Assembly: GCA_025989215.1 (NCBI GenBank)
Contig: JAPDNP010000005.1
Span: forward strand, 1-45,179
Source of the DNA: Neisseriaceae bacterium JH1-16
Lineage (GTDB): Bacteria; Pseudomonadota; Gammaproteobacteria; Burkholderiales; Chromobacteriaceae
Length of the DNA stretch: 45,179 nt
Reading direction: 5' to 3'
In this document: positions 18,755 to 29,590 of the stretch, one piece after another
Layout: the number at the start of each line of letters is the position of its first letter
Numbering within the stretch: the first letter of the stretch is position 1
Notes under the pieces: model-generated
Told to the model about the DNA's origin: nothing
What the model saw: only the letters and a program-made list of their open reading frames with translations
Databases searched by the model: none
Translations under genes and position numbers: made by a program

Positions 18755-20228
18755 GCGCGGCCCCCCAGGCGGTCAGCGCATCCTCGGCGACCCTGAAGTC
18801 GGAGAACGGCTGCTTCACCTTGTTGATGTCCTGGTATTCCTCGTGCCCCTTGCCGGCGATCAGCACCACGTCGCCGGCGCGTGCCGCCTTCACCGCCCAG
18901 TGGATCGCCGCAGCACGGTCGACCTCGACATGGCCGGGCGCCTTCATGCCGGCCAGGATATCGACCAGGATCGCTTGGGGGTTCTCGGTGCGCGGATTGT
19001 CGCTGGTCACCACGGCTACGTCGGCATACTGCTCGGCAATGCCGCCCATCATCGGGCGCTTACCGGTGTCGCGGTCGCCGCCGCAGCCGAACACGCAGAA
19101 CAGCTTGCTGCCCGCCGGGCGAATCTCAGCCAGCGTCGACAAGGCTTTTTCCAGCGCATCCGGGGTATGGGCGTAGTCGACCACCACCAGCGGTTCGTGG
19201 CCGCCGCCGACGCGCTGCATGCGGCCGCGCGCGGGCTGGATACGGCTCAACACCCGGGCCGCGTCGGCAAGGGAGACGCCGTTGACGCACAGCGTCGCGA
19301 GACAGGCGAGCAAATTGGCCGCGTTGAAGCGGCCGAGCAGCGCGGTACGGATCGCCACCTCGCCCCACGGCGTGGTGACCTGCAGCGCCAAGCCGTCGAG
19401 CGAGGCCGTCAGCGACAGCGGGCGCACATCGCCCTGCTCGAGGCCGTAGCTCACCACCTGGGTGCGAGTCTGATCGATACCGGCAATTAATTCTCGACCG
19501 AAAGCATCATCGGCATTGATCACCGCCTGCTTGAGGCCTTCCCAGTGAAAAAGTTTCGCCTTGGCCGCGCCGTAGCTCGCCATATCGTGGTGATAGTCGA
19601 GGTGGTCGCGGGTCAGATTGGTGAATACCGCGGTGGCGAAGCTGACGCCGTTGACACGCGATTGGTCGAGGCCATGACTGGACACCTCCATCGTCACCAC
19701 CCGCGCGCCCTGACGGTGGTATTCGGCCAGGCGCTGCTGCACGGTGACCGGGTCGGGCGTGGTGTGGGAGGTCTCGGTCAGCTCGCCGTAGAAGCCGTTG
19801 CCGACGGTGCCGATCAGTGCCGCCTTCTGGTCGAGCAGGCTGAATGCCTGCGCCAGCCAGTGCGAAATCGAGGTCTTGCCGTTGGTGCCGGTGATGCCGA
19901 GTACGGTCATCTGCCGGCTGGGTTGGCCGAACACATGGGCGGCGACGATGCCGGCGCGTTCTCGCAGGTTCGGCACCGGCAGGTTCGGCACCGCCCATTC
20001 GGTTTTCCAGGTAAAGCCGTCGGCGTCGTCCCACAGCACCGCCGCCGCGCCGCGCGCCAGCGCGGCCGGAATGAAATCGCGGCCGTCGACGTGCTCGCCA
20101 CGGCAGGCCAGGAACACGTCGCCGGGCAGCACGCGACGGCTATCCGCTTCGACGCGGCGGGCCAGGATGCCCAGTTTCTCGAGTTCCGCCGGGTTCCACT
20201 CCGGCAATGGGGTCTGGCGACTGATCAT
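18741..20228 (-). CDS. murE: UDP-N-acetylmuramoyl-tripeptide synthetase (meso-DAP type)
   Basis: 495 residues from ATG 20228, which lies 13 bases after the ftsI stop with AAGGA just before it. An in-frame start at 20300 would extend into ftsI and adds residues unlike MurE. Seen: DSRRVLPGDVFLACRGEHVDGRDFIPAAL, P-loop ITGTNGKTSISHWL, VTMEVSSHGLDQSRVNGV, and VVTSDNPRTENP. The DNPR motif marks the enzyme as adding meso-diaminopimelate rather than lysine, expected for a Gram-negative wall. Overlaps murF by 14 bases. Confidence 0.97.
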   Translation of the reverse strand: MISRQTPLPEWNPAELEKLGILARRVEADSRRVLPGDVFLACRGEHVDGRDFIPAALARGAAAVLWDDADGFTWKTEWAVPNLPVPNLRERAGIVAAHVFGQPSRQMTVLGITGTNGKTSISHWLAQAFSLLDQKAALIGTVGNGFYGELTETSHTTPDPVTVQQRLAEYHRQGARVVTMEVSSHGLDQSRVNGVSFATAVFTNLTRDHLDYHHDMASYGAAKAKLFHWEGLKQAVINADDAFGRELIAGIDQTRTQVVSYGLEQGDVRPLSLTASLDGLALQVTTPWGEVAIRTALLGRFNAANLLACLATLCVNGVSLADAARVLSRIQPARGRMQRVGGGHEPLVVVDYAHTPDALEKALSTLAEIRPAGSKLFCVFGCGGDRDTGKRPMMGGIAEQYADVAVVTSDNPRTENPQAILVDILAGMKAPGHVEVDRAAAIHWAVKAARAGDVVLIAGKGHEEYQDINKVKQPFSDFRVAEDALTAWGAAHADA

Positions 20229-20241
20229 GTCCTTGCGTCTT

Positions 20242-21984
20242 TTAAAAGTCGGCCGGTACCGGGGTCGATTCCGGTAGCAGAGTATTGTTGGTCGGCTCAT
20301 CCGGTTGCACGTTCAGCACGCGTAGCGCGCCGCCTGCCACCGCAGAGAACACCGGCGCGGCCACCGCGCCGCCGTAGTATTTGCCAGCGGACGGTTCATC
20401 GATCATCACCGTCACGATCAATTTCGGGTTCTTGCCCGGCGCAAAGCCCATGAACAGCGCACGGTGCTTATTGGCCACATAGGTGCGGCCTTCCAGCTTG
20501 CGCGCGGTACCGCTCTTGCCGCCGATGCTGTAACCGATGATGCGACCGCCGACTGCGCCGCCACCCGGTTCGCTGTTGGCCACCAGCACGCTCTTCATCT
20601 CGTCCGCGGTCTTCTGGCTGAGCACACGCTTGCCCGGCATCGGGGCATTGGTCTTATACAGCGACAGCGGCAGCAACACGCCATCGTTGGCGAAGATGGT
20701 GTAGGCTCGCGCCATCTGCAGCAGGCTCACCGACACGCCGTAGCCGAACGACATCGTGGCCTGTTCGATCGGCCGCCAGCTCTTCCAGTTGCGCAGCCGG
20801 CCGGCCGCCTCGCCCGGAAAACCGGAGCCCGGATTGCGGCCGAAGCCCAGCGAGTCGTAGTAGTCCCAGAAATCCTGCGGCGCCACCATCAGCGCGAGCT
20901 TGCTGGCGCCGACGTTACTGGACTTCTTGATGATGCCGGTGATGTCCAGGCTGGGCTGCGGCGACACGTCGCGGATGGTGGCGGGGCCGATCTTGTAGGT
21001 ATGGGTATCGAGCACCGTGTTGACTCGAGCCTTACCCTCCTCGAGGGCGACGGCGATCGACAGCGGTTTCATCGTCGAGCCCGGCTCGAACAGGTCGATC
21101 ACCGCGCGGTTGCGCAGCATCTCGGGCGTGGTGCCTTCGCGGTTGTTCGGGTTGAACGACGGGTAGTTGGCCAGCGCCAGCACTTCGCCGCTCTTGGCGT
21201 CGAGTACCACCACCGCACCGGCCTTGGCCTTGTTCAGCTCGACCGCATTCTTCAGCTCGCGGTAGGCGATGTACTGGATGCGCTGGTCCATCGCCAGCAC
21301 CAGCGTCTGGCCGTTGCGCGGCCGCTCGATCGCCGCCAGGTCTTCGACGATGTGACCGCGCCTATCCCGCAGCACCACGCGGCTGCCGTTCTTGCCGGCC
21401 AACATCTTCTCGCGCGCCAGCTCCAGGCCTTCCTGGCCTTTGCCGTCGACACCGGTGAAGCCGATGATGTGGGCGAACGACTCGCCGGCCGGGTAGTAGC
21501 GGCGGAACTCCTGTTGTCCCGCCACGCCGGGGATGCCGAGGGCGGCGACCCTTTCGGCCAACTGCGGGCTGATCTGGCGCTTGAGATAAACGAATTCACG
21601 GCGCTTGTCGGCGAACTTGGCGGCAAGCTCGGACGGCGGCAGCTCCAGCAGCTTGGCCAACGCGGCCACCTTCTCCGGCGGCACCGGCGGCATGCCGGCC
21701 GGGCTCGCCCAGATCGACTGTACCGGGGTGCTGATCGCCAGCGGCTCGCCATTGCGGTCGGTGATCACGCCGCGGTTGGCTTCCATCGTCAAGGTGCGGC
21801 GGAAGCGCGCGTCGCCCTGGCCGACCAGGAAATCCTGCTGCACCAGTTGCATGTACATCGCACGCAGGATCAGCACCAGGAACAGCCCGCCCAGGATGAG
21901 CAACACGAAACGCACACGGCCCGGGCCCATCGAGGGGGCCGGACCGGGATTGAGGCGGCGGTTATTGAGAGGGACGGCACGCAT
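20242..21984 (-). CDS. ftsI: septal peptidoglycan transpeptidase FtsI (PBP3)
   Basis: 580 residues, class B penicillin-binding protein. N-terminal membrane helix (about 25-45, VRFVLLILGGLFLVLILRAM), pedestal domain (RGVITDRNGEPLAISTPVQSIWA), then the transpeptidase domain with SxxK in FEPGSTMKPLS, SxN in IKKSSNVGAS and KSGT in IGGKSGTARKLEG. Cross-links septal peptidoglycan with FtsW. The ATG overlaps the ftsL TGA by one base. A C-terminal tail of about 20 residues rich in Pro and Thr follows the domain. Confidence 0.97.
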   Translation of the reverse strand: MRAVPLNNRRLNPGPAPSMGPGRVRFVLLILGGLFLVLILRAMYMQLVQQDFLVGQGDARFRRTLTMEANRGVITDRNGEPLAISTPVQSIWASPAGMPPVPPEKVAALAKLLELPPSELAAKFADKRREFVYLKRQISPQLAERVAALGIPGVAGQQEFRRYYPAGESFAHIIGFTGVDGKGQEGLELAREKMLAGKNGSRVVLRDRRGHIVEDLAAIERPRNGQTLVLAMDQRIQYIAYRELKNAVELNKAKAGAVVVLDAKSGEVLALANYPSFNPNNREGTTPEMLRNRAVIDLFEPGSTMKPLSIAVALEEGKARVNTVLDTHTYKIGPATIRDVSPQPSLDITGIIKKSSNVGASKLALMVAPQDFWDYYDSLGFGRNPGSGFPGEAAGRLRNWKSWRPIEQATMSFGYGVSVSLLQMARAYTIFANDGVLLPLSLYKTNAPMPGKRVLSQKTADEMKSVLVANSEPGGGAVGGRIIGYSIGGKSGTARKLEGRTYVANKHRALFMGFAPGKNPKLIVTVMIDEPSAGKYYGGAVAAPVFSAVAGGALRVLNVQPDEPTNNTLLPESTPVPADF

Positions 21985-22256
21985 CAGGTGCCCCCTTTCG
22001 GTGCGATGACCTGCACCTCCCGGGGCGCGGGGAGATGCATATCGAGGCGAGTGGTGGCGGCGCGTTCGACCAGCGCGTGCGCCCCCCAGGTGCTCTGCTC
22101 CAGCAGCAGCTTGCCGTAGTCGACATCGAGTTGTCGGGCCAGCTTCTGCTCACGGTTGAGCTCGATATAAAGCTGGCGCGAAACGTGCTGCGCGGTGACC
22201 ACCGCCATGGCGGAGATCACCAGTACTACCAGCAGCACGGCGTTGAGGCGGTTCAT
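21984..22256 (-). CDS. ftsL: cell division protein FtsL
   Basis: About 90 residues, bitopic: a short N-terminal tail, one membrane helix (about 4-24, [20 protein letters not shown]) and a periplasmic coiled coil with [28 protein letters not shown]. Forms the FtsQLB complex that activates FtsWI. ATG 22256 overlaps the rsmH TGA (ATGA); a GTG six codons earlier is possible but lacks an equally good ribosome site. Sequence conservation in this family is low, so the call rests on size, topology and position. Confidence 0.9.
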   Translation of the reverse strand: MNRLNAVLLVVLVISAMAVVTAQHVSRQLYIELNREQKLARQLDVDYGKLLLEQSTWGAHALVERAATTRLDMHLPAPREVQVIAPKGGT

Positions 22257-23215
22257 CCCTGCGACTCCGGCCACGCTGCGGCGGTGCGCTCGGCGACGCG
22301 CAGCACGGCCGAACGGGCGCGCGGGTTCTCGCGCACCTCGTCGGCGCCGGCGCGGATCGCCTTGCTGGCCAGTTTCAGCGGCGCCTCACCGATGTCGGCG
22401 GCGCGCACCGGCACCCAGCTGGGCAGCTTGTCGGCGGTGCTGGCGTCTTTCATGAAGTGTTTGACGATGCGGTCTTCCAGCGAGTGGAAGCTGATCACCG
22501 ACAGGCGTCCGCCAACGGCAAGACGGCGGGCCGCCTGTGGCAGCACCGCCTTCAGCTCGTCGAGCTCGCGATTTATATAGATGCGAATCGCTTGGAAGGT
22601 ACGCGTCGCGGGGTCTTGACCCGGTTCGCGAGTATGGACGTTTTTCGCCACGAGGCCGGCGAGCTCGCGCGTCGTCGTGATCGGGGACTCAGCCCTTGTC
22701 GCAACAATGGCTGCTGCGATCTTGTGAGCAAACCGCTCTTCACCATAAGTCTTGATCACCTCTTTGATGTCGGCTTCGTCGGCACTCGCCAGCCATTCGG
22801 CCGCGGTCAGGCCACGCGTGGTGTCCATGCGCATGTCGAGCGGCGCATCGAAGCGGAAGCTGAAACCGCGGCTACCGTCGTCCAGCTGCGGCGAAGACAC
22901 GCCCAAGTCCATCAGCACGCCGTCGACCCGGTCGATGCCGAGTCGGTCGAGTTCGCGCGCGAAGGTCTCGAAGCCTTCGTGCACGATGGTGAAACGGGCA
23001 TCTTCGGCTGCCAGGGCCTCGGCGACGGCGACCGCCTCCGGGTCTTTGTCGAACGCGATCAGCCGGCCATTCGGGCCGAGCTGGCTCAATAGCGCGCGAC
23101 TGTGCCCGCCACGGCCGAACGTGCAGTCCACGTAGGTGCCGTCGGGGCGAATAGCCAAGGCGTCGACCGCCTCGGTCAGTAGCACCGTGCGGTGTACAAA
23201 GGCAGCGGTGCTCAC
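22253..23215 (-). CDS. rsmH: 16S rRNA (cytosine1402-N4)-methyltransferase
   Basis: 320 residues (MraW). SAM-dependent methylation of C1402 in the ribosomal decoding centre. Seen: [36 protein letters not shown] with the SAM loop, [60 protein letters not shown], and [16 protein letters not shown]. The start is GTG 23215 overlapping the mraZ stop (GTGA) with GGAG about 9 bases upstream; a longer in-frame reading would extend 30 residues into mraZ. Confidence 0.97.
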   Translation of the reverse strand: MSTAAFVHRTVLLTEAVDALAIRPDGTYVDCTFGRGGHSRALLSQLGPNGRLIAFDKDPEAVAVAEALAAEDARFTIVHEGFETFARELDRLGIDRVDGVLMDLGVSSPQLDDGSRGFSFRFDAPLDMRMDTTRGLTAAEWLASADEADIKEVIKTYGEERFAHKIAAAIVATRAESPITTTRELAGLVAKNVHTREPGQDPATRTFQAIRIYINRELDELKAVLPQAARRLAVGGRLSVISFHSLEDRIVKHFMKDASTADKLPSWVPVRAADIGEAPLKLASKAIRAGADEVRENPRARSAVLRVAERTAAAWPESQG

Positions 23216-23658
23216 AACGAGAAATCTCCAAGGTTGGCCGCAAGATCGGCCGAATCCAATTCCAGCGCCGCGTCGGTCTGGGCGTCCCAGTCGGCGGCAT
23301 TCCACAGTTCGAAACGGTTGCCCATCCCCACCAGCGCGACGTCCTTGTCGAGCTTGACGCGCTCGCGCAGCCGAGCCGGCAGCAGGATGCGCCCGGCGGC
23401 GTCCATCTCGAGCGTCTCGGCGTGGCCGAGCACCAGGCGTTGGTAAGCCTTCAGCGTGGGATTACCGGTGGGCAGTCGTACCAGTTTTTCCTCGATCGGC
23501 CGCCAGTTGGCTTCGGGGTAGATCAGCAAGTGATCCGGCGAGTCGAGCGTGACCACCAGCGCTGCACCGAACGACGCCAACACGCTTTCACGGTGCCGTG
23601 CCGGAATGGCCAGGCGACCCTTGCTATCGAGAGACAGTGCGCTTACGCCGCCGAACAT
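23212..23658 (-). CDS. mraZ: transcriptional regulator MraZ
   Basis: 148 residues with two SpoVT/AbrB-like repeats: [19 protein letters not shown] near the N-terminus and [19 protein letters not shown] after residue 80. MraZ forms a ring that binds direct repeats of TGGGN upstream of its own gene and represses dcw transcription. Here such repeats are visible just upstream (23704-23740). First gene of the dcw cluster; overlaps rsmH by four bases. The asparagine/aspartate-rich tail after residue 125 is variable in the family. Confidence 0.97.
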   Translation of the reverse strand: MFGGVSALSLDSKGRLAIPARHRESVLASFGAALVVTLDSPDHLLIYPEANWRPIEEKLVRLPTGNPTLKAYQRLVLGHAETLEMDAAGRILLPARLRERVKLDKDVALVGMGNRFELWNAADWDAQTDAALELDSADLAANLGDFSL

Positions 23659-23703
23659 GATTGTTGACTAATGGCCTATTGAGAGTCGGTTCGGGAAAAA
23701 ATT

Positions 23704-23740
23704 CCCCACTTCCACCCACTTTTTCCCACTTTCCGCCACT
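23704..23740 (-). promoter_or_regulatory. MraZ operator: four direct repeats at 10-bp spacing
   Basis: On the minus strand the pentamers GTGGC, GTGGG, GTGGG, GTGGG occur at exactly 10-base intervals (complement at 23735-23739, 23725-23729, 23715-23719, 23705-23709), separated by A/G-rich pentamers. This is the known arrangement of MraZ-binding repeats (TGGG separated by 5 to 6 bases). The sites lie over and just downstream of the expected transcription start. Confidence 0.88.
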
Positions 23741-23766
23741 ATAGGGAAGATGCACGACCCGGTCAA
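23738..23766 (-). promoter_or_regulatory. dcw cluster promoter (sigma70)
   Basis: TTGACC (complement at 23761-23766), spacer of exactly 17 bases, TATAGT (complement at 23738-23743). The predicted start near 23731 falls within the MraZ repeats, giving a leader of about 70 bases before the mraZ ATG. Confidence 0.8.
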
Positions 23767-23912
23767 CATCGACTTATGCGAATCGCCTTTTGCGACAATG
23801 ACTTAGGGATACTCCAGGAATACCAATAGATTCGGCAAATCAGAACACCCAGACATTAAATCAAATGATTTAATTACAAACAACCGATCTATTTAATGTA
23901 ACCGCAAAAACA

Positions 23913-23942
23913 CGGACGGCATGTCAGAAGACATGCCGTCCG
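23913..23942 (-). terminator. terminator of the gatCAB operon
   Basis: Perfect 13-bp stem CGGACGGCATGTC / GACATGCCGTCCG with loop AGAA, followed on the minus strand by TGTTTTTG. It is 16 bases past the gatB stop, separating gat from the dcw promoter. The arm ATGCCGTCCG resembles, but does not match, the Neisseria uptake sequence. Confidence 0.88.
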
Positions 23943-23957
23943 CATTGAATTTGACTA

Positions 23958-25400
23958 TCAGGCCGCGCCGAGTTTTTGCTTCAGGATCTCTTGCACCTGG
24001 GCAGGATTGGCCTTGCCCTTCGATGCCTTCATCACCTGACCGGCCAGTGCGTTCAGCGCCTTCTCCTTGCCGGCACGGAACTCCTCGACCGCCTTCGGGT
24101 TGGCGGCGATTGCTTCCTCGACCATCTTCTCGATCGCGCCGACGTCGGACACCTGCTTGAGACCGTCGCGCTCGATGATGGCATCGGCCGACAGCTCGCT
24201 GCCCCACATCGCCTCGAACACCTGCTTGGCGAGCTTGTTGGACAGGGTATTGTCGGCGACGCGCGTCACCAGGCCGGCCAGCCGTTCGGCCGACACCGGG
24301 CTTTGTGCGATGTCGAGACCGTCGCGGTTCAGGCTGGCGGCCAGTTCGCCGTTGATCCAGTTGGCGGCGAGCTTGCCCTGGCCGGTGGCGGTGGCCACCG
24401 CTTCGAAGTACTGGGCAAGCGCGAGGCTGGACGTCAGCAGGCTGGCGTCGTAGGCGGACACGCCGAAGCTGTCGACGAAGCGCGCCTTCATCTGGCCCGG
24501 CAGTTCCGGCATCTGCTCGCGCACCGCGTCGATCTGCGCCTGGGCGATCACGATCGGCAGCAGGTCCGGGTCCGGGAAGTAGCGATAGTCGTGCGCGTCT
24601 TCCTTGGAGCGCATCGAGCGGGTCTCGCCCTTGTCCGGGTCGTACAGGCGGGTTTCCTGCACCACGCGGCCGCCGTCTTCGATCAGCTCGATCTGGCGAT
24701 GCACCTCGTAGTTGATCGCGGCTTCTAGGAAGCGGAAGGAGTTTAGGTTCTTGATCTCGCAACGGGTGCCGAACTCGGCCTGGCCCAGCGGACGCACCGA
24801 TACGTTCGCGTCGACACGGAAGCTGCCTTCCTGCATGTTGCCGTCGCAGATGCCGAGCCAGGTCACCAGCGTGTGCAAGGCCTTGGCGTAGGCGACCGCC
24901 TCTTCGGCCGAGCGCATTTCCGGCTCGGAAACGATTTCGAGCAGCGGGGTGCCGGCGCGGTTCAGGTCAATGCCGGTAACGCCCGACAGCCCTTCCAGGC
25001 CTTCGTGAATCGACTTGCCGGCGTCTTCCTCGAGGTGGGCGCGAGTCAGGTTGACCACCTTCTCGGCGTCGCCCACCTGGATGGTCAGCGAGCCGTGCTC
25101 GACGATCGGCAGGTCCATCTGGCTGATCTGATAGCCCTTGGGCAGGTCCGGATAGAAGTAGTTTTTCCGGGCGAACACGTTCTTCTTATTAATGGTCGAA
25201 CCGAGCGCGAGGCCGAGCCGGATCGCCTTGTCGACCGCGGCCTTGTTCATCACCGGCAGTACGCCGGGCAAGGCCAGCTCCACCGCGGACGCCTGGGTGT
25301 TGGGCGCGGCACCGAAGGCGGTGGACGAGCCGGAGAAAATCTTGGAGACGGTGTTGAGCTGCGTGTGCACCTCGAGACCGATGACGACTTCCCATTTCAT
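23958..25400 (-). CDS. gatB: Asp-tRNA(Asn)/Glu-tRNA(Gln) amidotransferase subunit B
   Basis: 480 residues. Kinase/amidation subunit that activates misacylated Glu-tRNA(Gln) or Asp-tRNA(Asn). Seen: [15 protein letters not shown] at the start, [84 protein letters not shown], and the C-terminal GatB/YqeY helical domain ending [15 protein letters not shown] lies about 9 bases upstream of the ATG. Separated from gatA by 71 bases that contain a paired uptake-like motif. Confidence 0.98.
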   Translation of the reverse strand: MKWEVVIGLEVHTQLNTVSKIFSGSSTAFGAAPNTQASAVELALPGVLPVMNKAAVDKAIRLGLALGSTINKKNVFARKNYFYPDLPKGYQISQMDLPIVEHGSLTIQVGDAEKVVNLTRAHLEEDAGKSIHEGLEGLSGVTGIDLNRAGTPLLEIVSEPEMRSAEEAVAYAKALHTLVTWLGICDGNMQEGSFRVDANVSVRPLGQAEFGTRCEIKNLNSFRFLEAAINYEVHRQIELIEDGGRVVQETRLYDPDKGETRSMRSKEDAHDYRYFPDPDLLPIVIAQAQIDAVREQMPELPGQMKARFVDSFGVSAYDASLLTSSLALAQYFEAVATATGQGKLAANWINGELAASLNRDGLDIAQSPVSAERLAGLVTRVADNTLSNKLAKQVFEAMWGSELSADAIIERDGLKQVSDVGAIEKMVEEAIAANPKAVEEFRAGKEKALNALAGQVMKASKGKANPAQVQEILKQKLGAA

Positions 25401-25431
25401 GGTCGAGAAATCCTATTAAGTTCTATGTCGG

Positions 25432-25456
25432 GGTTGGCCGAACGCTTCGGCCAACC
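25432..25456. repeat. inverted pair of uptake-like motifs between gatA and gatB
   Basis: GGTTGGCCGAA, loop CGC, TTCGGCCAACC: a perfect 11-bp stem in the middle of an operon, with no T tract on the transcribed strand. If it forms in RNA it could tune gatB relative to gatA, but the motif identity suggests it is there as a repeat element. Confidence 0.75.
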
Positions 25457-25471
25457 TGCGAATCGCATTGA

Positions 25472-26923
25472 TCAGAGCGCCGGCGCCTGGCGGTGCCAGT
25501 CGGTTACCTGCTGGAACTGGTGCGCTACGTTCAGCATTTTCGCTTCGCTGAAGTAGTTGCCGATGATCTGCAGACCGATCGGACGGCCGTTGGCGGCGAA
25601 GCCCGCCGGCACGCTCATGCCCGGCAGGCCTGCCAGGTTCACCGACAGGGTGTAGATGTCCGACAGGTACATCTCGACCGGGTCGTTCGACTTCTCGCCG
25701 ATATTGAACGCGGCGGTCGGCGCCACCGGGCCGAGGATCACGTCGCACTGTTCGAACGCGCGCTTGAAGTCGTCGGCGATCAGGCGGCGGACCTTCTGCG
25801 CCTTCAGGTAGTAGGCGTCGTAGTAGCCGTGGCTCAGTACATAGGTGCCGACCAGGATGCGGCGCTTCACCTCGGAGCCGAAGCCCTCGGCGCGCGACTT
25901 CTCGTACATGTCGGCGAGGTCCTTGTACTGGGCCGCGCGGTGGCCGTAGCGCACCCCGTCGTAGCGCGACAGGTTGCTCGATGCCTCGGCCGGCGCGATC
26001 ACGTAATAGGCCGGGATGCTCAATTCGGTGTTCGGCAAGCTGACCTCGACCACTTCGGCACCGAGCTTCTTCAGCTCGGCAACCGCCGCGTCGACCACCC
26101 GCGCCACGTCGGCCGACAGGCCGGCGGCGAAGTATTCCTTCGGCAGACCGACCTTCAGGCCGGCCAGCGAATTATTCAGCTCGCGGGTGTAGTCCTCGGT
26201 CGGACGCTCCAGGCTGGTCGAGTCGCGACCGTCGAAGCCGGCCATGGTGTTGAGCAGCAGCGCGCAATCCTCGGCGGTCTGCGCCATCGGGCCGCCCTGG
26301 TCGAGCGAGGAGGCGAACGCCACCATGCCGTAGCGCGACACCACGCCGTAGGTCGGCTTGATGCCGGTGATGCCGCAGTGGCTGGCCGGCTGGCGGATCG
26401 AGCCGCCGGTATCGGTGCCGAGCGCGGCCGGCGCCAGGCGCGCGGCCACGGCCGCGGCCGAACCGCCGGAGCTACCGCCCGGAATCGCCGCCAGGTCCCA
26501 CGGGTTCTTCACCGCGCCGTAGTAGCTGTTCTCGTTGGCCGAACCCATCGCGAATTCGTCCATATTGGTGCGACCGATCGTCACCAGACCGGCGGCACGC
26601 ACCCGCTCGATCACGTGCGCGTCGTACGGGGCGATGAAATTGTCGAGCATCTTCGAGCCGCAGCTGGTCTTCCAGCCTTGCTGGCAGAAGATGTCCTTCA
26701 CCGCCAGCGGCACGCCGGTCAACAGGCCGGCCTGGCCCGCGGCGCGCGCCGCGTCGGCGGCGGCCGCTTCGGCCAGGGTTTTTCCCGCGTCGACGGTGAT
26801 GAAGGCATTCAGCGCCGGGTTGAGCGCGGCGATGCGGTCGAGATACTGGCCGGCGAGCTCGACGCTCGAGACCGACTTGGCGGCCAGCGCGGCCGACAGT
26901 TCTTTCAGGGTAGCGTTAATCAT
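25472..26923 (-). CDS. gatA: Asp-tRNA(Asn)/Glu-tRNA(Gln) amidotransferase subunit A
   Basis: 483 residues. Amidase-signature subunit releasing ammonia from glutamine for GatB. Seen: catalytic lysine in [35 protein letters not shown], and [13 protein letters not shown] with [14 protein letters not shown] carrying the Ser-cisSer pair. Also [23 protein letters not shown]. Full length. Middle gene of gatCAB; 71-base gaps on both sides. The presence of gatCAB implies indirect synthesis of Gln-tRNA and/or Asn-tRNA. Confidence 0.98.
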   Translation of the reverse strand: MINATLKELSAALAAKSVSSVELAGQYLDRIAALNPALNAFITVDAGKTLAEAAAADAARAAGQAGLLTGVPLAVKDIFCQQGWKTSCGSKMLDNFIAPYDAHVIERVRAAGLVTIGRTNMDEFAMGSANENSYYGAVKNPWDLAAIPGGSSGGSAAAVAARLAPAALGTDTGGSIRQPASHCGITGIKPTYGVVSRYGMVAFASSLDQGGPMAQTAEDCALLLNTMAGFDGRDSTSLERPTEDYTRELNNSLAGLKVGLPKEYFAAGLSADVARVVDAAVAELKKLGAEVVEVSLPNTELSIPAYYVIAPAEASSNLSRYDGVRYGHRAAQYKDLADMYEKSRAEGFGSEVKRRILVGTYVLSHGYYDAYYLKAQKVRRLIADDFKRAFEQCDVILGPVAPTAAFNIGEKSNDPVEMYLSDIYTLSVNLAGLPGMSVPAGFAANGRPIGLQIIGNYFSEAKMLNVAHQFQQVTDWHRQAPAL

Positions 26924-26994
26924 GGCGTGACAAACCTACAGCAAGATGGATGCTGGCCGAAATGGAACCAACACCTTGATAATCCGGTCGAGAG

Positions 26995-27282
26995 TTACTC
27001 GATGACTTTGGGGACCAGGAACAGGCCGGCGGCGACCTGCGGCGCGACCGCCTGGAAGGCCTCGCGACGGTCGGTCTCGGTGACCACATCGTCGCGCAGG
27101 CGCAAGCTGACATCCTGCGGATGGGCCATCGGTTCAATGCCATCGGTATTTACCGCCTGCATTTTTTCTATTAAACCGAAGATGTTGTTGAGCTGGGCGC
27201 CGGTCGCGGCGATTTCCTCGTCTGTAACCGCGATGCGGGCGAGGCGTGCGATACGGGCAACATCCTGATGCGTCAGCGACAT
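26995..27282 (-). CDS. gatC: Asp-tRNA(Asn)/Glu-tRNA(Gln) amidotransferase subunit C
   Basis: 95 residues. Small clamp subunit that stabilises GatA-GatB. Seen: [54 protein letters not shown], then [19 protein letters not shown] and VPKVIE at the end, the standard GatC pattern. AGAGG precedes the ATG at 27282. First gene of the gat operon, divergent from mreB across 220 bases. Confidence 0.97.
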   Translation of the reverse strand: MSLTHQDVARIARLARIAVTDEEIAATGAQLNNIFGLIEKMQAVNTDGIEPMAHPQDVSLRLRDDVVTETDRREAFQAVAPQVAAGLFLVPKVIE

Positions 27283-27454
27283 GGAGACCTCTGAAACCTT
27301 TAATAATCCAAGCTTTATAGGGTATCATAGGGAGTTTGTTTCTCCCAAGATTAACGATGCGTCACGACGGTGCCGAACGGCCTTTTGCAGCCGGCTTCGG
27401 CGCCCTCCGGGGCGGACACTTTGCACACGGCGGCGACGTCGACTCGGGCGATAG

Positions 27455-28543
<1,089 letters not shown>

Positions 28544-28554
28544 GCGGGAAGCCG

Positions 28555-28583
28555 CGCCGCTCCTGACGGGGCGGCGTTTTTTT
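28555..28583 (+). terminator. intrinsic terminator between mreB and mreC
   Basis: Stem CGCCGCTCC / GGGGCGGCG (9 bp, one G-U pair), loop TGAC, followed by seven T residues (28577-28583). The mreC ATG begins two bases after the T tract, so the terminator occupies the mreC ribosome-binding region. Confidence 0.85.
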
Positions 28584-28585
28584 GC

Positions 28586-29581
28586 ATGGATTTCGCCAAT
28601 ACCCCCAGCTTTTTCCGCCAGGGTCCGCGTCCGCTCGTCCGGCTGATCAGCTGCACGACGCTGTCGATCGCGCTCCTGGTGGCGGACAGCCGTTTCGGTT
28701 TGATGGAGCCGGCGCGCGAAGCGCTGTCGGTGGTGCTCTACCCGCTGCAGTGGGCGGTCAACGCGCCGGTTTCCGGCGCTCGCGACCTGGGCAGCTTCCT
28801 CACCTCGCAGACCGAGCTGCAGCAGGAAAACCGCCAGCTGCGCGCAGCGGCCTTGAGCAATGCGGCCCAGCTCGGCCGTCTGGCCACGGTGGAGCGCGAG
28901 TTGGCCGAACTGAAAGCGCTCGGCCAGATCGCATCCAGCCGCACCGATGTGGCGGCGCAGGCCGAGGTGCTGTACACCGGTCGCGATGCGTTCACCAACA
29001 AGCTGATCATCGACCGCGGCACCAATGCCGGGCTGCGCGGCGGCATGCCGGTGCTCGATAGCCACGGCCTGCTCGGCCAGATCACCCGGGTACAGCCGCT
29101 GACCGCCGAGGTGACGCTGGTGGTCGACAAGAACCAAATGGTGCCGGTGATGATCGAACGCACCGGGCAGCGAGCCATCCTGTACGGCTACGGCGGCGGG
29201 GTGGAACTGCGCTACATGCCGATCCACGCCGACGTTAAGGAAGGCGATCGGCTGGTCACCTCCGGCATCGACAGCGTGTTCCCGCCCGGCGTGCCGGTGG
29301 CCCAGGTCGGCAAGGTCGATCGCAATGCCGGCGCCGCGTTCGCACGGGTCGCCTGCATCCCCTATGCCGGCGTGCAGAGTTCGCGCTACGTGCTGGTGGT
29401 GAGCGAGAAACAGATGCCGCCGGCGCCCAAGCCGGCGCAGCCCGCCGCCCCTGTCGATGCCAAGGCGGCCAAAGCGGCAGCCAAGGCCGCCAAGAAGGCC
29501 GCCAAGAAGGCCGCGGACAAGGGCGCCGCCAAGCCGGCCGCCAAAACCGCCAAGGCGGCGTCCGCCTCCGCACCACGTTAG
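28586..29581 (+). CDS. mreC: rod shape-determining protein MreC
   Basis: 331 residues, bitopic. Conserved N-terminus (MDFANTPSFFRQGPRPLVRL), membrane helix about 18-34, a coiled coil (LTSQTELQQENRQLRAAALSNAAQLGRLATVERELAELKAL) and the double beta-barrel with NKLIIDRGTNAGLRGGMPVLDSHGLLGQI and GDRLVTSGIDSVFPPGVPVAQV. It activates the PBP2-RodA synthase. The last 50 or so residues are a low-complexity Ala/Lys/Pro tail. The start directly follows a terminator and lacks a normal ribosome site, which is unusual. Confidence 0.96.
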   Translation: MDFANTPSFFRQGPRPLVRLISCTTLSIALLVADSRFGLMEPAREALSVVLYPLQWAVNAPVSGARDLGSFLTSQTELQQENRQLRAAALSNAAQLGRLATVERELAELKALGQIASSRTDVAAQAEVLYTGRDAFTNKLIIDRGTNAGLRGGMPVLDSHGLLGQITRVQPLTAEVTLVVDKNQMVPVMIERTGQRAILYGYGGGVELRYMPIHADVKEGDRLVTSGIDSVFPPGVPVAQVGKVDRNAGAAFARVACIPYAGVQSSRYVLVVSEKQMPPAPKPAQPAAPVDAKAAKAAAKAAKKAAKKAADKGAAKPAAKTAKAASASAPR

Positions 29582-29590
29582 GTTTTCTCG

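Noticed and set aside
23913-23942. Neisseria-type uptake sequence pair in the gatB terminator
   Set aside because: Arms contain ATGCCGTCCG, which differs from the ATGCCGTCTGAA uptake sequence; no further copies of the Neisseria motif were seen in the window.
25493-27268. Very long antisense frame (591 codons) opposite gatA and gatC
   Set aside because: Rich in Arg, His, Gln and Gly as expected for the complement of a high-GC gene; gatA and gatC on the other strand are certain.
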